From the NCBI RefSeq assembly GCF_036320965.1, contig NC_092226.1, positions 20,407,502-20,471,501 of the forward strand: a DNA stretch of 64,000 nt. The letters run 5' to 3'. Below, piece by piece: positions 1 to 11,687 of this stretch (positions within the stretch are counted from its first letter, which is position 1; the number at the start of each line of letters is the position of its first letter). Source of the DNA: Panulirus ornatus (lineage: Eukaryota; Arthropoda; Malacostraca; Decapoda; Palinuridae). Position numbers and translations under genes: made by a program. The notes under the pieces were generated by a model. It saw only the letters and a program-made list of their open reading frames with translations, was not told the DNA's origin and ran no database searches.

Positions 1-222
1 ACGGAGAAAGAATACTTCCCATGTATTCCATGCATGTCATAAAAGGTGACTAAAAAGGGAAGGAGCGGGGGCTGGAAATCCTCCTATCCAGTTTTTACTT
101 TACCAAAAGAAGGAACAGAGAAGGGGGCCAAGTGAGGTTTTTTCCCTCTTAAGCTCAGTCCTCTGTTCTTGATGCTACCTCACTAATGCAGGAAATGGTG
201 AATGTAAGAAAAAGAAAAATAT
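1..222 (+). mobile_element. SINE-like element made of LINE head plus LINE tail
   Basis: The first ~125 bases match the 5' UTR of the resident RTE-type LINE (compare 27380-27510): GAAAGAATACTTCCCA, the GTCATAAAAGGTGACTA box, GGAGCGGGGGCTGGAAATCC, then a T-rich stretch and AAAGAAGGAACAGAG. A short middle part (about 130-160) has no LINE match. The last part, TGCTACCTCACTAATGCAGG and the A-rich end, resembles the LINE 3' terminal hairpin. It has no coding capacity. The copy is diverged and may begin left of the window. I infer a non-autonomous element mobilised by the LINE. Confidence 0.65.
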
Positions 223-587
223 TCATTCAGGCACAGTTATGGTAAAATATACTTGTAACAGTTTTCTAACTGAAAATTATTTGAAAAACACGTACCATCT
301 AGCTGATACAGCAGAACCCTGGTCGCAGAGGATTTGCCTTTGCATCGGCCCTTTCTAAGCAGCCTTTAATGCTATCGTACATTGAAACTGTGTTTATTCT
401 CTAATTGCCTTCCTTCTTATTTTCCAGAATATGAAAAGTTTGTAAATAATGCAATGGTATGGTACTTTTCATTTACAAGTATTCATTTTTAAAAATACAA
501 AAGACACAAAACAAATACCAGTGCAGGTATTTATGTGACTCTCCCGCCAAAAAAGACCAAATGTGCTTGACCCACATTCTCTTCAGC
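223..587. other. AT-rich spacer, nothing recognised
   Basis: There is no open frame of note and no repeat that I can name. It could hold the 5' end and inverted terminal repeat of the pogo-like element that follows, but I could not identify a terminal repeat by eye. Confidence 0.4.
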
Positions 588-1884
588 ATGGATTCAAGAA
601 GAGACTAAGTCACAGCAAAGTTTAAGCTCCGAGTGACTGAATATGTAGAACATACTAACAACTGTGCGGGGAATTTAAGGTATCCAAAACAGATGTTAGA
701 GACTGGAGAAAGTTCTCTGCACAACTTAAGCATATGTCGAACAACAAATGTGCTGAGGAAAGTGTAACAAGTGGCCACAGGTAGAAGTTGAAGTGGCAAA
801 GTATGTCAGCAAAAACCAACAGAATAGATGTGGTGTTTCCCAAAGATCAATTTGAATCTTTGCCTTGAATTAGGCATCACAGATTTTAAGGTGAGCCATG
901 GTTGGTGCACAAGACTTATGAAAAGAAATGATTCTGAACTGAGACAGAGAACGAAAGTATCACAGAGTTTCCCACAAGAACTTGCCAATAAGGTTATTGA
1001 ACTACGCAGGTTCATAATCAAACATCAGAAGAACCCATACAGACTTTAGTTTATTGGAAACATGGACAAAATGCCATGAATTTTGATATGCCAGTCGGTC
1101 AAACAGTGGATAAATTTGGTGAAAAACAGATTTAGTTAAAACTACTGGACACGAAAATTCACGATCCACAGTTGCGCTATTATGTATGGCTCAAGGCACA
1201 AAGCTGACGCCTATGGTAATATTTAAGAAAAAAAAATATCCAACACAAAAGTTTCCTAAAGGTTAATCATCCATGTGCACCAGAAAGGATGACTGGATGA
1301 ACACAGCATACAAACAAGGGAGAAAAAAGTCTGGAACTTTTGACCAAAGGGACTACACAAAGAAAAAGTCTTCTTGTGTGGGATGTTTCAGTCATATCTT
1401 GTTGTCAGTGTTACTGCTGGGATTAGGAAGGAAAAAACTGATGTAGCTGTGATTCTTGGTGGATTAACAAATCTTATCCAACCACTGGATGTTTCCATAA
1501 ACAGACCATTCAAAGATGCGATGTGAGTGAAGTGGAACAACTGGAGGATGGAAGAAGGTAAGACATCCACAAAGGAAGGCAACATCCAAGCTCCATTACT
1601 AACATTATGTAATTGGATTGTAGAGGCCTGGGATACAATCAGACCAGAAATTGTGGTGAAATCTTTTAAGGAATGTGGGAGTTTGAATGCTTTTGATGGA
1701 ACAGAGGCTGACTTGTTGTTGGATTAATAAGACTAATAACAGCATGATCGAGGATGAAGATACTGATGATCCTAAGGCTGATGATGGTGTTGATCCATAT
1801 GACAATGCTGTTCAAGGAGAGGACAGGGAGGAGTTGTTTGGTGCAGAAGACGATGACAAGGAAAATAATTTTGATGGACTTTAA
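588..1884 (+). pseudogene. Decayed pogo/Tigger-type DNA transposase
   Basis: The reading frame is broken by stops and shifts, but the order of the pogo-superfamily (DDE_1) domains is clear. An ATG at 588 leads, after an in-frame stop, to KFKLRVTEYVEH, and in another frame to VRDWRKFSAQLK (N-terminal helix-turn-helix). At about 880-1045 FKVSHGWCTRLMKRN and LRQRTKVSQSFP form the CENP-B/Tc5-like DNA-binding part. The catalytic region follows: GNMDK near 1057 (first D; usual form MDE), LLVWD near 1371 (second D), and GGLTNLIQPLDVSINRPFK at 1458-1514 (third D). The C-terminal part is at 1527-1727 (WNNWRMEEGK, EAWDTIRPEIVVKSFKECG) with an acidic tail to 1884. In the family the protein cuts and pastes the element at TA sites. 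This copy cannot make an intact protein. It lies antisense to the Daxx exons. Confidence 0.8.
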
Positions 1885-2815
1885 TGGAAATATTCAGAAA
1901 TAGGTATCGTAGTTTTCTTTTTCAAATTCAATAAAAAAAAAAATCAAATTCAAAAAACGAAAGTTGACGTATCTATAAATAAACTTTTAAAAATAAATAC
2001 TTTGCTTTTCATCATCCTGTGCTACCATAACATAACTTACAATGCATTTGGCTACTTTGGGCTTGCTATGATGATGCAGGAGACCTGACCTGGCAACTGT
2101 GCCAACACTCAACAGCTGGTGGTGATCATGTATCGTTGAAAACAATATGAAATTGAGGTGGATTATCATATTATGTGTGAAATATCAAACAGGTTTTATT
2201 ACCGGTATTTTTTGCATATCTATGGGTCCAATACTACCGTACATGATGTATACGATATGATAAGCTAGCATGAGCTAAGAACTTTGACATAAACTACTGA
2301 AAACACAATGTAAGGTAAGTCAGCCCACTATGAGTTGGTGAGCTTCATCTGCTGAAGGCACTGCACAGCTTTTCATTACAAACTGATAGACATCTTATGT
2401 TTCCATTTTACTGGCAGTAAACGATAAATATTTTTCATGTCTGAAGCTAAAAGTTGCTCCTCACCTTTCCCATTATGCACAGATTTCAACCTAACAAAAT
2501 TATTACCCATGTACAGGTCGACCCCCTAAAAATGTTGTACAAAAAGGCCATAGGCATCTTGTGCCACCACTACAGATCAGCTTTAATTTGAGTGCTGCCA
2601 CAAACATATGGATCCCTGATTCATGAGAAATCCCATTTACCAAGCAACACTGATGTATGTGGGGTCTGGTTAAGATATTAACATAACCATTTGCACATAA
2701 AATCACCCTTTCTTATATCAATCTTATCCTTTTTTTAAAAAAAATCTAATACACATAAATGGCAATGGTGCTACATTCACTATATATAAGATATACCAGA
2801 ATCAAAAACTCCTAC
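1885..2815. other. Non-coding stretch, nothing recognised
   Basis: It contains A-rich runs (1931-1941, 2732-2746) and short open frames without family resemblance. The next Daxx exon, which must start with two bases completing a codon, was looked for here on the minus strand and not found. Confidence 0.4.
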
Positions 2816-2916
2816 CTTGATATCTAAATCTTCTTTCAATTGGACGACCAGTGGCAGGGGAACATTGAGCAATCTTACAGTAATAATCATGAAGTTTGCT
2901 GAATTGTCTTTTTAAT
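2816..2916 (-). CDS. Daxx: Daxx-like protein, internal exon (start of histone-binding domain)
   Basis: On the minus strand a T-rich tract ending in AG stands at 2917-2918 and a donor GTAGGA follows 2816. The 101-base exon has one base completing the previous codon, then 33 open codons, then one leftover base. It reads LKRQFSKLHDYYCKIAQC, SPATGRPIERRF, RYQ. This matches the Daxx pattern RLKRK...L...C-S-TGR-IE-R--Y in the histone-binding domain, where Daxx wraps the H3.3-H4 dimer for deposition with ATRX in the nucleus. The two other frames are worse: the first hits a stop after nine codons. The preceding exon (8448-8533) ends in the complementary phase. The following exon is not in the window, or not recognisable. 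Identification is from memory of the family, by motif. Confidence 0.75.
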
Positions 2917-3032
2917 CTGCAAAAAAAAAATAATTGAAAAGAAAAAAATCAATTGGAATTTTAGAATCTCGAATTTTGGTATCTTAATCCACTTCTAACA
3001 ATTTTTCATTTTAATCAATCATACATATTACT

Positions 3033-5573
3033 TAGATTTAAATGCATAGGTGAATAATGTGGCAGTTGAGGGAATAATTGGTATACATGGGGTGTTCAGT
3101 GTTGTAAATGGAAATGGTGAAGAGCTTGTAGATTTATGTGCTGAAAAAGGACTGGTGATTGGGAATAACTGGTTTAAAAAGAAAGATATACATAAGTATA
3201 CGTATGTAAGTAGGAGAGATGGCCAGAGAGCGTTATTGGATTACATGTTAATTGATAGGCGCGCGAAAGAGAGACTTTTGGATGTTAATGTGCTGAGAGG
3301 TGCAACTGGAGGGATGTCTGATCATTATCTTGTGGAGGTGAAGGTGAAAATTTGTAGAGGTTTTCAGAAAAGAAGAATGTTGGGGTGAAGAGAGTGGTGA
3401 GAGTAAGTGAGCTTGGGAAGGAGACTTGTGTGAGGAAGTACCAGGAGAGACTGAGTACAGAATGGAAAAAGGTGAGAACAAAGGACGTAAGGGGAGTGGG
3501 GGAGGAATGGGATGTATTTAGGGAAGCAGTGATGGCTTGAACAAAAGATGCTTGTGGTATGAGAAGTGTGGGAGGTGGGCAGATAAGAAAGGGTAGTGAG
3601 TGGTGGGATGAAGAAGTAAGAGTATTAGTGAAAGAGAAGAGAGAGGCATTTGGACGATTTTTGCAGGGAAAAACTGCAAATGAGTGGGAGATGTATAAAA
3701 GAAAGAGACAGGAGGTCAAGAGAAAGGTGCAAGAGGTGAAAAAGAGGGCAAATGAGAGTTGGGGTGAGAGAGTATCATTAAATTTTAGGGAGAATAAAAA
3801 GATGCTTTGGAAGGAGGTAAAAAAGTGCATAAGAAAAGGGAGCAAATGGGAACTTCAGTGAAGGGGGCTAATGGGGAGGGGATAACAAGTAGTGGTGATG
3901 TGAGAAGGAGATGGAGTGAGTATTTTGAAGGTTTGTTGAATGTGTTTGATGATAGAGTGGCAGATATAGGGTGTTTTGGTCAAGGTGGTGTGCAAAGTGA
4001 GAGGGTTAGGGAAAATGATTTGGTAAACAGAGAAGAGGTAGTAAAAGCTTTGCGGAAGATGAAAGCCAGCAAGGCAGTGGGTTTGGATGGTATTGCAGTG
4101 GAATTTATTAAAAAGGAGGGTGACTGTATTGTTGACTGGTTGGTAAGGCTATCTAATGTATGTATGATTCATGGTGAGGTGCCTGAGGATTGGCAGAATG
4201 CTTGCATAGTGCCATTGTACAAAGGCAAAGGGGACAAAGGTGAGTGCTCAAATTACAAAGGTATAAGTTTGTTGAGCATTCCTGGAAAATTATATGGGAG
4301 GGTATTGATTAAGAGGGTGAATGCATGTACAGAGCATCAGATTGGGGAAGAGCAGTGTGGTTTCAGAAGTGGTAAAGGATGTGTGGATCAGGTGTTTGCT
4401 TTGAAGAATGTATGTGAGAAATACTTAGAAAAGCAAATGGATTTGTATGTAGCATTTATGGATCTGGAGAAGGCATATGATAGAGTTGATAGAGATGCTC
4501 TGTGGAAGGTATTAAGAATATATGGTGTGGGAGGCAAGTTGTTAGAAGCAGTGAAAAGTTTTTATCGAGGATGTAAGGCATGTGTACGTGTAGGAAGAGA
4601 GGAAAGTGATTGGTTCTCAGTGAATGTAGGTTTGCGGAAGGGGTGTGTGATGTCTCTATGGTTGTTTAATTTGTTTATGGATGGAGTTGTTAGGGAGGTA
4701 AATGCAAGAGTTTTGGAAAGAGGGGCAAGTATGAAGTCTGTTGTAAATGTGAGAGCTTGGGAAGTGAGTCAGTTGAGTTGTTGTTCGCTGATGATACAGC
4801 ACTGGTGGCTGATTCATGTGAGAAACTGCAGAAGCTGGTGACTGAGTTTGGTAAAGTGTGTGAAAGAAGAAAGTTGAGAGTAAATGTGAATAAGAGCAAG
4901 GTTATTAGGTACAGTAGGGTTGAGGGTCAAGTCAATTGGGAGGTAAGTTTGAATGGAGAAAAACTGGAGGAAGTGAAGTGTTTTAGATATCTGGGAGTGG
5001 ATTTGGCAGCGGATGGAACCATGGAAGTGGAAGTGAATCATAGGGTGGGGGAGGGGGCAAAAATTCTGGGAGCCTTGAAGAATGTGTGGAAGTCAAGAAC
5101 ATTATCTCGAAAGCAAAAATGGGTATGTTTGAGGGAACAGTGGTTCCAACAATGTTGTATGGTTGCGTGGCGTGGGCTATGGATAGAGTTGTGCGCAGGA
5201 GGGTGGATGTGCTGGAAATGAGATGTTTGAGGACAATATGTGGTGTGAGGTGGTTTGATCGAGTAAATAATAATAGGTTAAGAGAGATGTGTGGAAATAA
5301 AGAGTGTGGTTGAGAGAGCAGAAGACTGTTTTTTGAAATGGTTTGGTCACATGGAGAGAATGAGTGAGGAGAGATTGACCAAGAGGATATATGTGTCAGA
5401 GGTGGAGGGAATGAGGAGAAGTGAGAGACCAAATTGGAGGAGGAAAGATGGAGTGAAAAAGATTTTGAGTGATCGGGGCCTGAACATGCAGGAGGGTGAA
5501 AGGTATGCAAGGAATAGAGTCAATTGGAACGATGTGGTATACCAGGGTCGACGTGCTGTCAATGGATTGAAGT
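3033..5573 (+). mobile_element. Old RTE-type LINE copy, 5'-truncated, sense strand +
   Basis: The copy starts inside the endonuclease just after the GDLNA motif. It runs through LLDYMLIDRRAKERL and GGMSDHYLVEVKV (SDH intact), the linker, the reverse transcriptase and the C-terminal region to VNWNDVVYQG near 5545. Reverse transcriptase motifs are visible: AFMDLEKAYDRVDR (motif A, about 4450-4495), GLRKGCVMSLWLFNLFMD (B, changed from RQGC) and LLFADDTALVAD (C, about 4780). The frame is broken several times, including near 3375, a TGA at 3538, and near 3825, 4770 and 5110. The 3' UTR and tail are missing; the copy abuts an inverted copy at 5573. It lies antisense in a Daxx intron. Confidence 0.9.
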
Positions 5574-8430
5574 TCCAATTCACTCCATTCCTTGCACACC
5601 TTTTACCCTCCTATATGTTTAGGCCCCAATCCCTAAAAATCTTTTTCACTTCATCCTTCCACCTCTAATTTGGTCTCCAACTTCTCCTTGTTCCCTCTAC
5701 CTCTGACATAAATATCCCCTTTGTCAATTTTTCCTCACCCTCTTCTGCTCTCTCAACCACACTCTTTTTATTACCACACATCTCTCTTACCCTTTCATTA
5801 CTTACTCGATCAAACCACCTCACACCACATATTGTCCTCAAACATCTCATTTCCAACACATTCACCCTCCTCCACACAACCCTGTCTATAGCCTACGCTT
5901 TGCATCTATACAACATTGTTGGAACCACTACTCCTCCAAACATACCCATTTTTGCTTTCTGAGATAACGTTCTCGCCTTCCACACATTCTTTAACACTCA
6001 CAGAACCTTCACCCCCTCCCCCATCCTGTGACTCACTTCCAATGCTATGGTTCCATTCACTGCCAAGTCCACTCCCAGATACCTAAAACACTTCACTTAC
6101 TCCAGTTTTTCTCTGTTCAAACTTAACTCCCAATTAACTCATCCCTTAACCCTATTGAACCTAATAACCTTGCTCTTATTCACATTTACTCTCAACTTTC
6201 TTCTTTCACACGCTTTACCAAACTCAGTACTCACCAACTTCTGCAGTTTCTCACCCGAATCAGCCACCAGCACTATATCATCAGAGAACAACAAATGACT
6301 CACTACCCAAGCCCTCTCATCCACAACAGACTGCACACTTGCCCCTCTCTCCTAAACTCTTGTATTCACCTCCCTAACAACCCATCCATAAACAAATTAA
6401 ACAACCATAAAGACACCATGCACCTCTGCCGCAAACGAACAATCACTGGGAACCAATCACTTTCTTCTTTTCCTACTCGTACACATGCCTTACATCCTTG
6501 GTAAAAACTTTTCACTGTTTCTAGCAACTTACCTCCCACACCATATACAAAGTATTTCAATCAACCCTATCATATGCCTTCTCCAGATCCATAATTACCT
6601 GCTTTTCTAAGTATTTCTCACATACATCCTTCAAAGCAAACACCTGATCCCCACATCCTCTACCATATCTGAAACCACACTGCTCTCCCCCAGTCTGATG
6701 CTCTGTACATGCCTTGACCCTCTCAGTCAATACCCTCCAATATAATTTCCCAGGAATACTCAACAAACTTATACTTCTGTAACTTGAACAGTCACCTTTA
6801 TCCCCTTTGCCTTTGCACAATGGCACTATGCATGCATTCCGCCAATTCTCAGGCACTTCACCATGATCCATACATACAATGAATATCCTTACCAACCAAT
6901 AAACAACACAGTCACCCCCTTTTTTAATAAATTCCATTGCAATATCATCCAAAATCCATCTTTCCGGTTTTCATTTTCCACAAAGCTTTCACTACCTCTT
7001 CTGTTTACCAAACCTTTCTCCCTGACACTCTCACTTCACACACCACCTCGACCAAAACATCCTATATCTGTCACTCTATCATAAAACACATTCAACAAAA
7101 CTTCAAAATACTCACTCTACCTCCTCACTTCATCACTACTTGTTATTACCTCCCCATTAGCCCCCTTCACCGATGTTCCCATTTGTTCTCTTGTCTTACG
7201 CACTTTCTTTACCTCCTTTCAAGACATCTTTTTACTCTCCATAAAATTTAATGATACTCTCATCCCATTTGCTCTAATCTCATTTGCCTTCTTATTCACC
7301 TCTTGCACCTTTCTCTTTGACCTCATCCCACTTTCTTTCATACATATCCCAGTCATTTGCACTATGTCCCTGCAAAAATCATCCAAATGCCTCTCTCTTC
7401 TCTTTCACTAACAATCTTGCTTCTTCATCCCACCACTCACTACCCTTTCTAATCTGCCCACCTCCCACCTTTCTCATGCCACAAACATCTTTTGCGCAAG
7501 CCATCACTGCTTCCCTAAATACATCCCATTCCTCCCTAACTCCCCTTACGTCATTTGCTTTCACGTTTTGGCATTCTGCACTCAATCTCTCCTGGTACTT
7601 CCTCACACAAGTCTCCTTTCCAAGCTCACTTACTCTCACCACTCTCTTCTCCCCAACATTCCCTCTTCTTTTCTGAAAACCTCCACAAATCTTCACCTTT
7701 GCCTCCACAAGACAGTGATCAGACATCCCTCCAGCTGTCCCTCTCAGCACATTTGACATCCAAAAGTCTCTCTTTCACATGCCTATTATTTAACACATAG
7801 TCCAATAATGCTCTCTGGCCATCTCTCCTACTTACATACATATACTTATGTATATCTCTCTTTTTAAACTAGGTATTCCCAATCACCAATCCTTTTTCAG
7901 TACACAAATCCACAATCTCTTCACCATTTCCATTTACAACACTGAACACCCCATGTACACCAATTATACCCTCAAGTGCCACATTACTCATCTTTGCGTT
8001 CAAATCACATCCATCACTATTACCTGGTCTCGTGCATCAAAGCTGCTAACAAACTCACTCAGCTGCTCCCAGAACACTTGCCTCTCATGATCTTTCTTCT
8101 CATGACCAGGTACACAGGCACCAATAATCACCCATTTCCCTCCATCCACTTTCAGTTTTACCCATATCAATCTAGAATCTACCTTCTTACATTCTATCAT
8201 ATATTCCCGCAACTCCTGCTTCACAAGGAGTGCTACTCCTTCCTTCGCTCTTGTCCTCTCACCAGCCCCTGACTATACTCCCAAGACATTCTCAAACCAC
8301 TCTTCCCCTTTACCCTTGAGCTTCATTTCACTCAGAGCCAAAACATCATTTCCTTTCCTCAAACATACTACCTATCTCTCCTTTTTTCTCATCTTGGTTA
8401 CATCTACACACATTTAGACATCTGAGATTC
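5574..8430 (-). mobile_element. Old RTE-type LINE copy, nearly full ORF length, inverted
   Basis: Read on the minus strand, it goes from the ORF N-terminus (LRCLNVCRCNQD near 8430) through the endonuclease (about 8390-7600), linker, reverse transcriptase (about 6950-6140) and C-terminal region (ending near 5580). It is full of frameshifts; the longest surviving open part is 6557-6952 (NACIVPLCKGKGDKGDCSSY, EEQ/GEQCGFRYGRGC). The 3' UTR is absent and it joins 3033-5573 tail to tail. Its 5' end lies only about 17 bases from the donor of the Daxx exon at 8448. Confidence 0.88.
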
Positions 8431-8447
8431 AGGCAAACATAACTTAC

Positions 8448-8533
8448 CTCTCCTCAACCAAATATGCTGAGTTAGTTTCATCATCCAAGTCAACTTCTGC
8501 ACTCTCTAGTTCTTTAATCTTGTCTGATATTTC
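8448..8533 (-). CDS. Daxx: Daxx-like protein, internal exon (helix entering histone-binding domain)
   Basis: Minus-strand acceptor CTTTCAG precedes 8533, and the strong donor GAG|GTAAGT follows 8448. The 86-base exon starts in phase 0 and ends with two spare bases. It reads EISDKIKELESAEV then DLDDETNSAYLVEER. The D-LDD---SAYL-E-RLK signature, completed by the next exon, is characteristic of Daxx at the start of its histone-binding domain. The acceptor region is duplicated in tandem (see 8510-8628), giving a second potential acceptor 59 bases upstream whose use would shift the frame. The exon is short and lies between two transposon-rich introns. Confidence 0.75.
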
Positions 8534-8628
8534 CTGAAAGTTAGACAAAAATTAGACTTCCTCTGCAATTCTTTAATTCTGTCTGATATTTCCTGAAAGT
8601 AATACAAAAATTAGACTTCCTTTGCAAT
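8510..8628. repeat. 59-base tandem duplication covering a splice acceptor
   Basis: Two adjacent units, about 8510-8569 and 8570-8628, are nearly identical: each holds TTCTTTAAT, GTCTGATATTTCCTGAAAG and AAAAATTAGACTTCCT. On the minus strand each unit carries a pyrimidine tract, CTTTCAG and the first ~25 bases of the Daxx exon. The unit length is not a multiple of three. Confidence 0.8.
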
Positions 8629-10176
8629 GCCAACATTTTTCTTATTTACATGTGCATTTCATTGAATTAATCTAATCATATATTCCCAGGACCACAGGGA
8701 TCCTGCAGCTCCAAGGCTATGCTACAATCAGTAGCAAGAAAATGATGGACAATCCCAAGTGGGATGTTCTCTGATGAGACTGCACTCCCTACCATCCAAA
8801 GACATTGATACAAACTTGGCAGAGATGACCTCTCACTCATGGTGAAACCTCATGCAAATGGATATTCAAATATCTGGAATTTCTTAGTCATATTTTCATA
8901 TTACGGTGTCACCTAAAAAATTCTAATTACACAAACTTACTGATAAACACTTAGAAACAAATACAAGAACATGAAGACATACAGCATAAAGACATGCAGG
9001 AGCACATGTTGACTTTCTCCACTACAGTATGAACTTATAGTTTCAAGAGCCAACATTGAATGATGGACCCTTCTGACAGCATATAAAGGGAAAATTAAAG
9101 GAAAAAAGTTAGCCATCAGTTCTGATACTAAGCAATCCCCAGTGTAGATACAAAGAAACATACCAAATAGCAATAATGAACGTACAATTAGGATGGTGCA
9201 TGAGTTAACAAGACAAGCCATACTCAGTATTTAAGAAGTTTTAAAGTGCTCTCATTTCCAATGGAATGTACTGTAACCAGAGTCTGGAGGATATACAAAA
9301 GAAGATTGCACTCTTTTTTGGTGATACACTGATGTAACAATGTATCTCTGACTTTACACAGCAGCCTGCACAAGTGAGATGAAGACATGGTGTTTTCTTG
9401 AGTCAAGCCGTGGGGAGAGCTGTTATGTTTTGTGAGCCGCTAGTTTGACAAGTCATGAGGTGTTCTTTAATGAAGATGATTTAATGTTCTATGGTTTCTA
9501 GGCCCCCCCCCCCCCCTTTAGTCACATTCTACAACACGCAGGGAATAAGTGAGAAGTATTCTTTCTCCCCTATATACTGGAATATGTTTCCAAGAGTTTT
9601 TTCTCAAGTTTTTGCATGTACAATTGTAGCCAGGTTTTACCGAAGCTGCAACTTAAGGGTTAATAAAGGACAAGATTCTGTTATGCACCACTGCATATAC
9701 TAGTACTAACACTTAACGTGCACTATGATAGAATCCTACTTTGAGGGGGGCTTTCAAACTTGAACTGATCACTCTGCCATCAAATTAAAGATAAACCAGT
9801 ATATGTCACTTATTAATCAGCTAAGGAATGGACACTTTTCAGAAAGTTCTTAAAAATGGCTAAATATGTATTTCCCATATCCCTGAACAATAAACATGGG
9901 AATGAAAGTCTTGTTAAATACAACCTTATGGTACACCAAGTGTACCACAGGCTATGTGGCAGAGAGCAGCTAGGAACAGCAAAATCCACAGAAGGGAGTG
10001 AATATTCTTAACATGAATCAATTCTAATGGGTTAAGCAAGTGAAACTCTCTTCACAAGCTGGGCTTAAAAACTTTTCAACTTAATTTCTACCTCAAAAAT
10101 TCCATATCATACATCAAGGGAAAGTGAGACAATCTCCACAGAAACAAGTAACCCTGGCAAAGTAGGGACATCTAAC
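8629..10176. other. Intron-like non-coding sequence
   Basis: No exon or gene is recognised. It contains one LINE/SINE head fragment (9502-9576) and a run of C at 9503-9516. It belongs to the Daxx intron between 8534 and 15236 if the gene model is right. Confidence 0.45.
9502..9576 (-). mobile_element. Head fragment of the LINE/SINE, minus strand
   Basis: The reverse complement reads ATAGGGGAGAAAGAATACTT, then CTGCGTGTTGTAGAA and GTGACTAAAGGGGG. This matches the first ~70 bases of the SINE at 1-222 and of the LINE 5' UTR at 27380. It breaks off at a G run, so only the head survives. Confidence 0.7.
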
Positions 10177-10189
10177 AGTAAGTCTATCT
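10177..10189. repeat. Target-site duplication, left copy
   Basis: AGTAAGTCTATCT directly before the T run of the LINE insertion; it is repeated exactly at the far end of the inverted segment. Confidence 0.85.
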
Positions 10190-11687
10190 TTTTTTTTTTT
10201 TTTTTTTTTTTTTTATACTTTGTCGCTGTCTCCCGCGTTTGCGAGGTAGCGCAAGGAAACAGACGAAAGAAATGGCCCAACCCCCCCCATACACATGTAC
10301 ATACACACGTCCACACACGCAAATATACATACCTACACAGCTTTCCATGGTTTACCCCAGACGCTTCACATGCCTTGATTCACTCCACTGACAGCACGTC
10401 AACCCCTGTATACCACATCGCTCCAATTCACTCTATTCCTTGCCCTCCTTTCACCCTCCTGCATGTTCAGGCCCCGATCACACAAAATCTTTTTCACTCC
10501 ATCTTTCCACCTCCAATTTGGTCTCCCTCTTCTCCTCGTTCCCTCCACCTCCGACACATATATCCTCTTGGTCAATCTTTCCTCACTCATTCTCTCCATG
10601 TGCCCTAACCATTTCAAAACACCCTCTTCTGCTCTCTCAACCACGCTCTTTTTATTTCCACACATCTCTCTTACCCTTACGTTACTTACTCGATCAAACC
10701 ACCTCACACCACACATTGTCCTCAAACATCTCATTTCCAGCACATCCATCCTCCTGCGCACAACTCTATCCATAGCCCACGCCTCGCAACCATACAACAT
10801 TGTTGGAACCACTATTCCTTCAAACATACCCATTTTTGCTTTCCGAGATAATGTTCTCGACTTCCACACATTTTTCAAGGCTCCCAAAATTTTCGCCCCC
10901 TCCCCCACCCTATGATCCACTTCCGCTTCCATGGTTCCATCCGCTGCCAGATCCACTCCCAGATATCTAAAACACTTCACTTCCTCCAGTTTTTCTCCAT
11001 TCAAACTCACCTCCCAATTGACTTGACCCTCAACCCTACTGTACCTAATAACCTTGCTCTTATTCACATTTACTCTTAACTTTCTTCTTCCACACACTTT
11101 ACCAAACTCAGTCACCAGCTTCTGCAGTTTCTCACATGAATCAGCCACCAGCGCTGGTAAATTATATGGAAGGGTATTGATTGAGAGGGTGAAGGCATGT
11201 ACAGAGCATCAGATTGGGGAAGAGCAGTGCGGTTTCAGAAGTGGTAGAGGATGTGTGGATCAGGTGTTTGCTTTGAAGAATGTATGTGAGAAATACTTAG
11301 AAAAGCAAATGGATTTGTATGTAGCATTTATGGATCTGGAGAAGGCATATGATAGAGTTGATAGAGATGCTCTGTGGAAGGTATTAAGAATATATGGTGT
11401 GGGAGGCAAGTTGTTAGAAGCAGTGAAAAGTTTTTATCGAGGATGTAAGGCATGTGTACGTGTAGGAAGAGAGGAAAGTGATTGGTTCTCAGTGAATGTA
11501 GGTTTGCGGCAGGGGTGTGTGATGTCTCCATGGTTGTTTAATTTGTTTATGGATGTGGTTGTTAGGGAGGTAAATGCAAGAGTCCTGGAAAGAGGGGCAA
11601 GTATGAAGTCTGTTGGGGATGAGAGAGCTTGGGAAGTGAGTCAGTTGTTGTTCGCTGATGATACAGCGCTGGTGGCTGATTCATGTG

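Noticed and set aside
2503..2706. 67-codon minus-strand frame next to the Daxx exon
   Set aside because: Does not match Daxx or any family that I recognise; no usable splice sites in the needed phase.
8937..9221. 94-codon minus-strand frame rich in hydrophobic residues
   Set aside because: No family signature, and it would lie inside the Daxx intron; length is not unusual for chance in AT-rich DNA.
10463..10915. A 150-codon open frame (MFRPRSHKIFF...) repeated opposite every LINE copy, along with 111- and 67-codon partners
   Set aside because: It lies antisense to the LINE C-terminal coding region and recurs only because the LINE recurs. It has no family signature and its composition follows from the opposite strand's codons.
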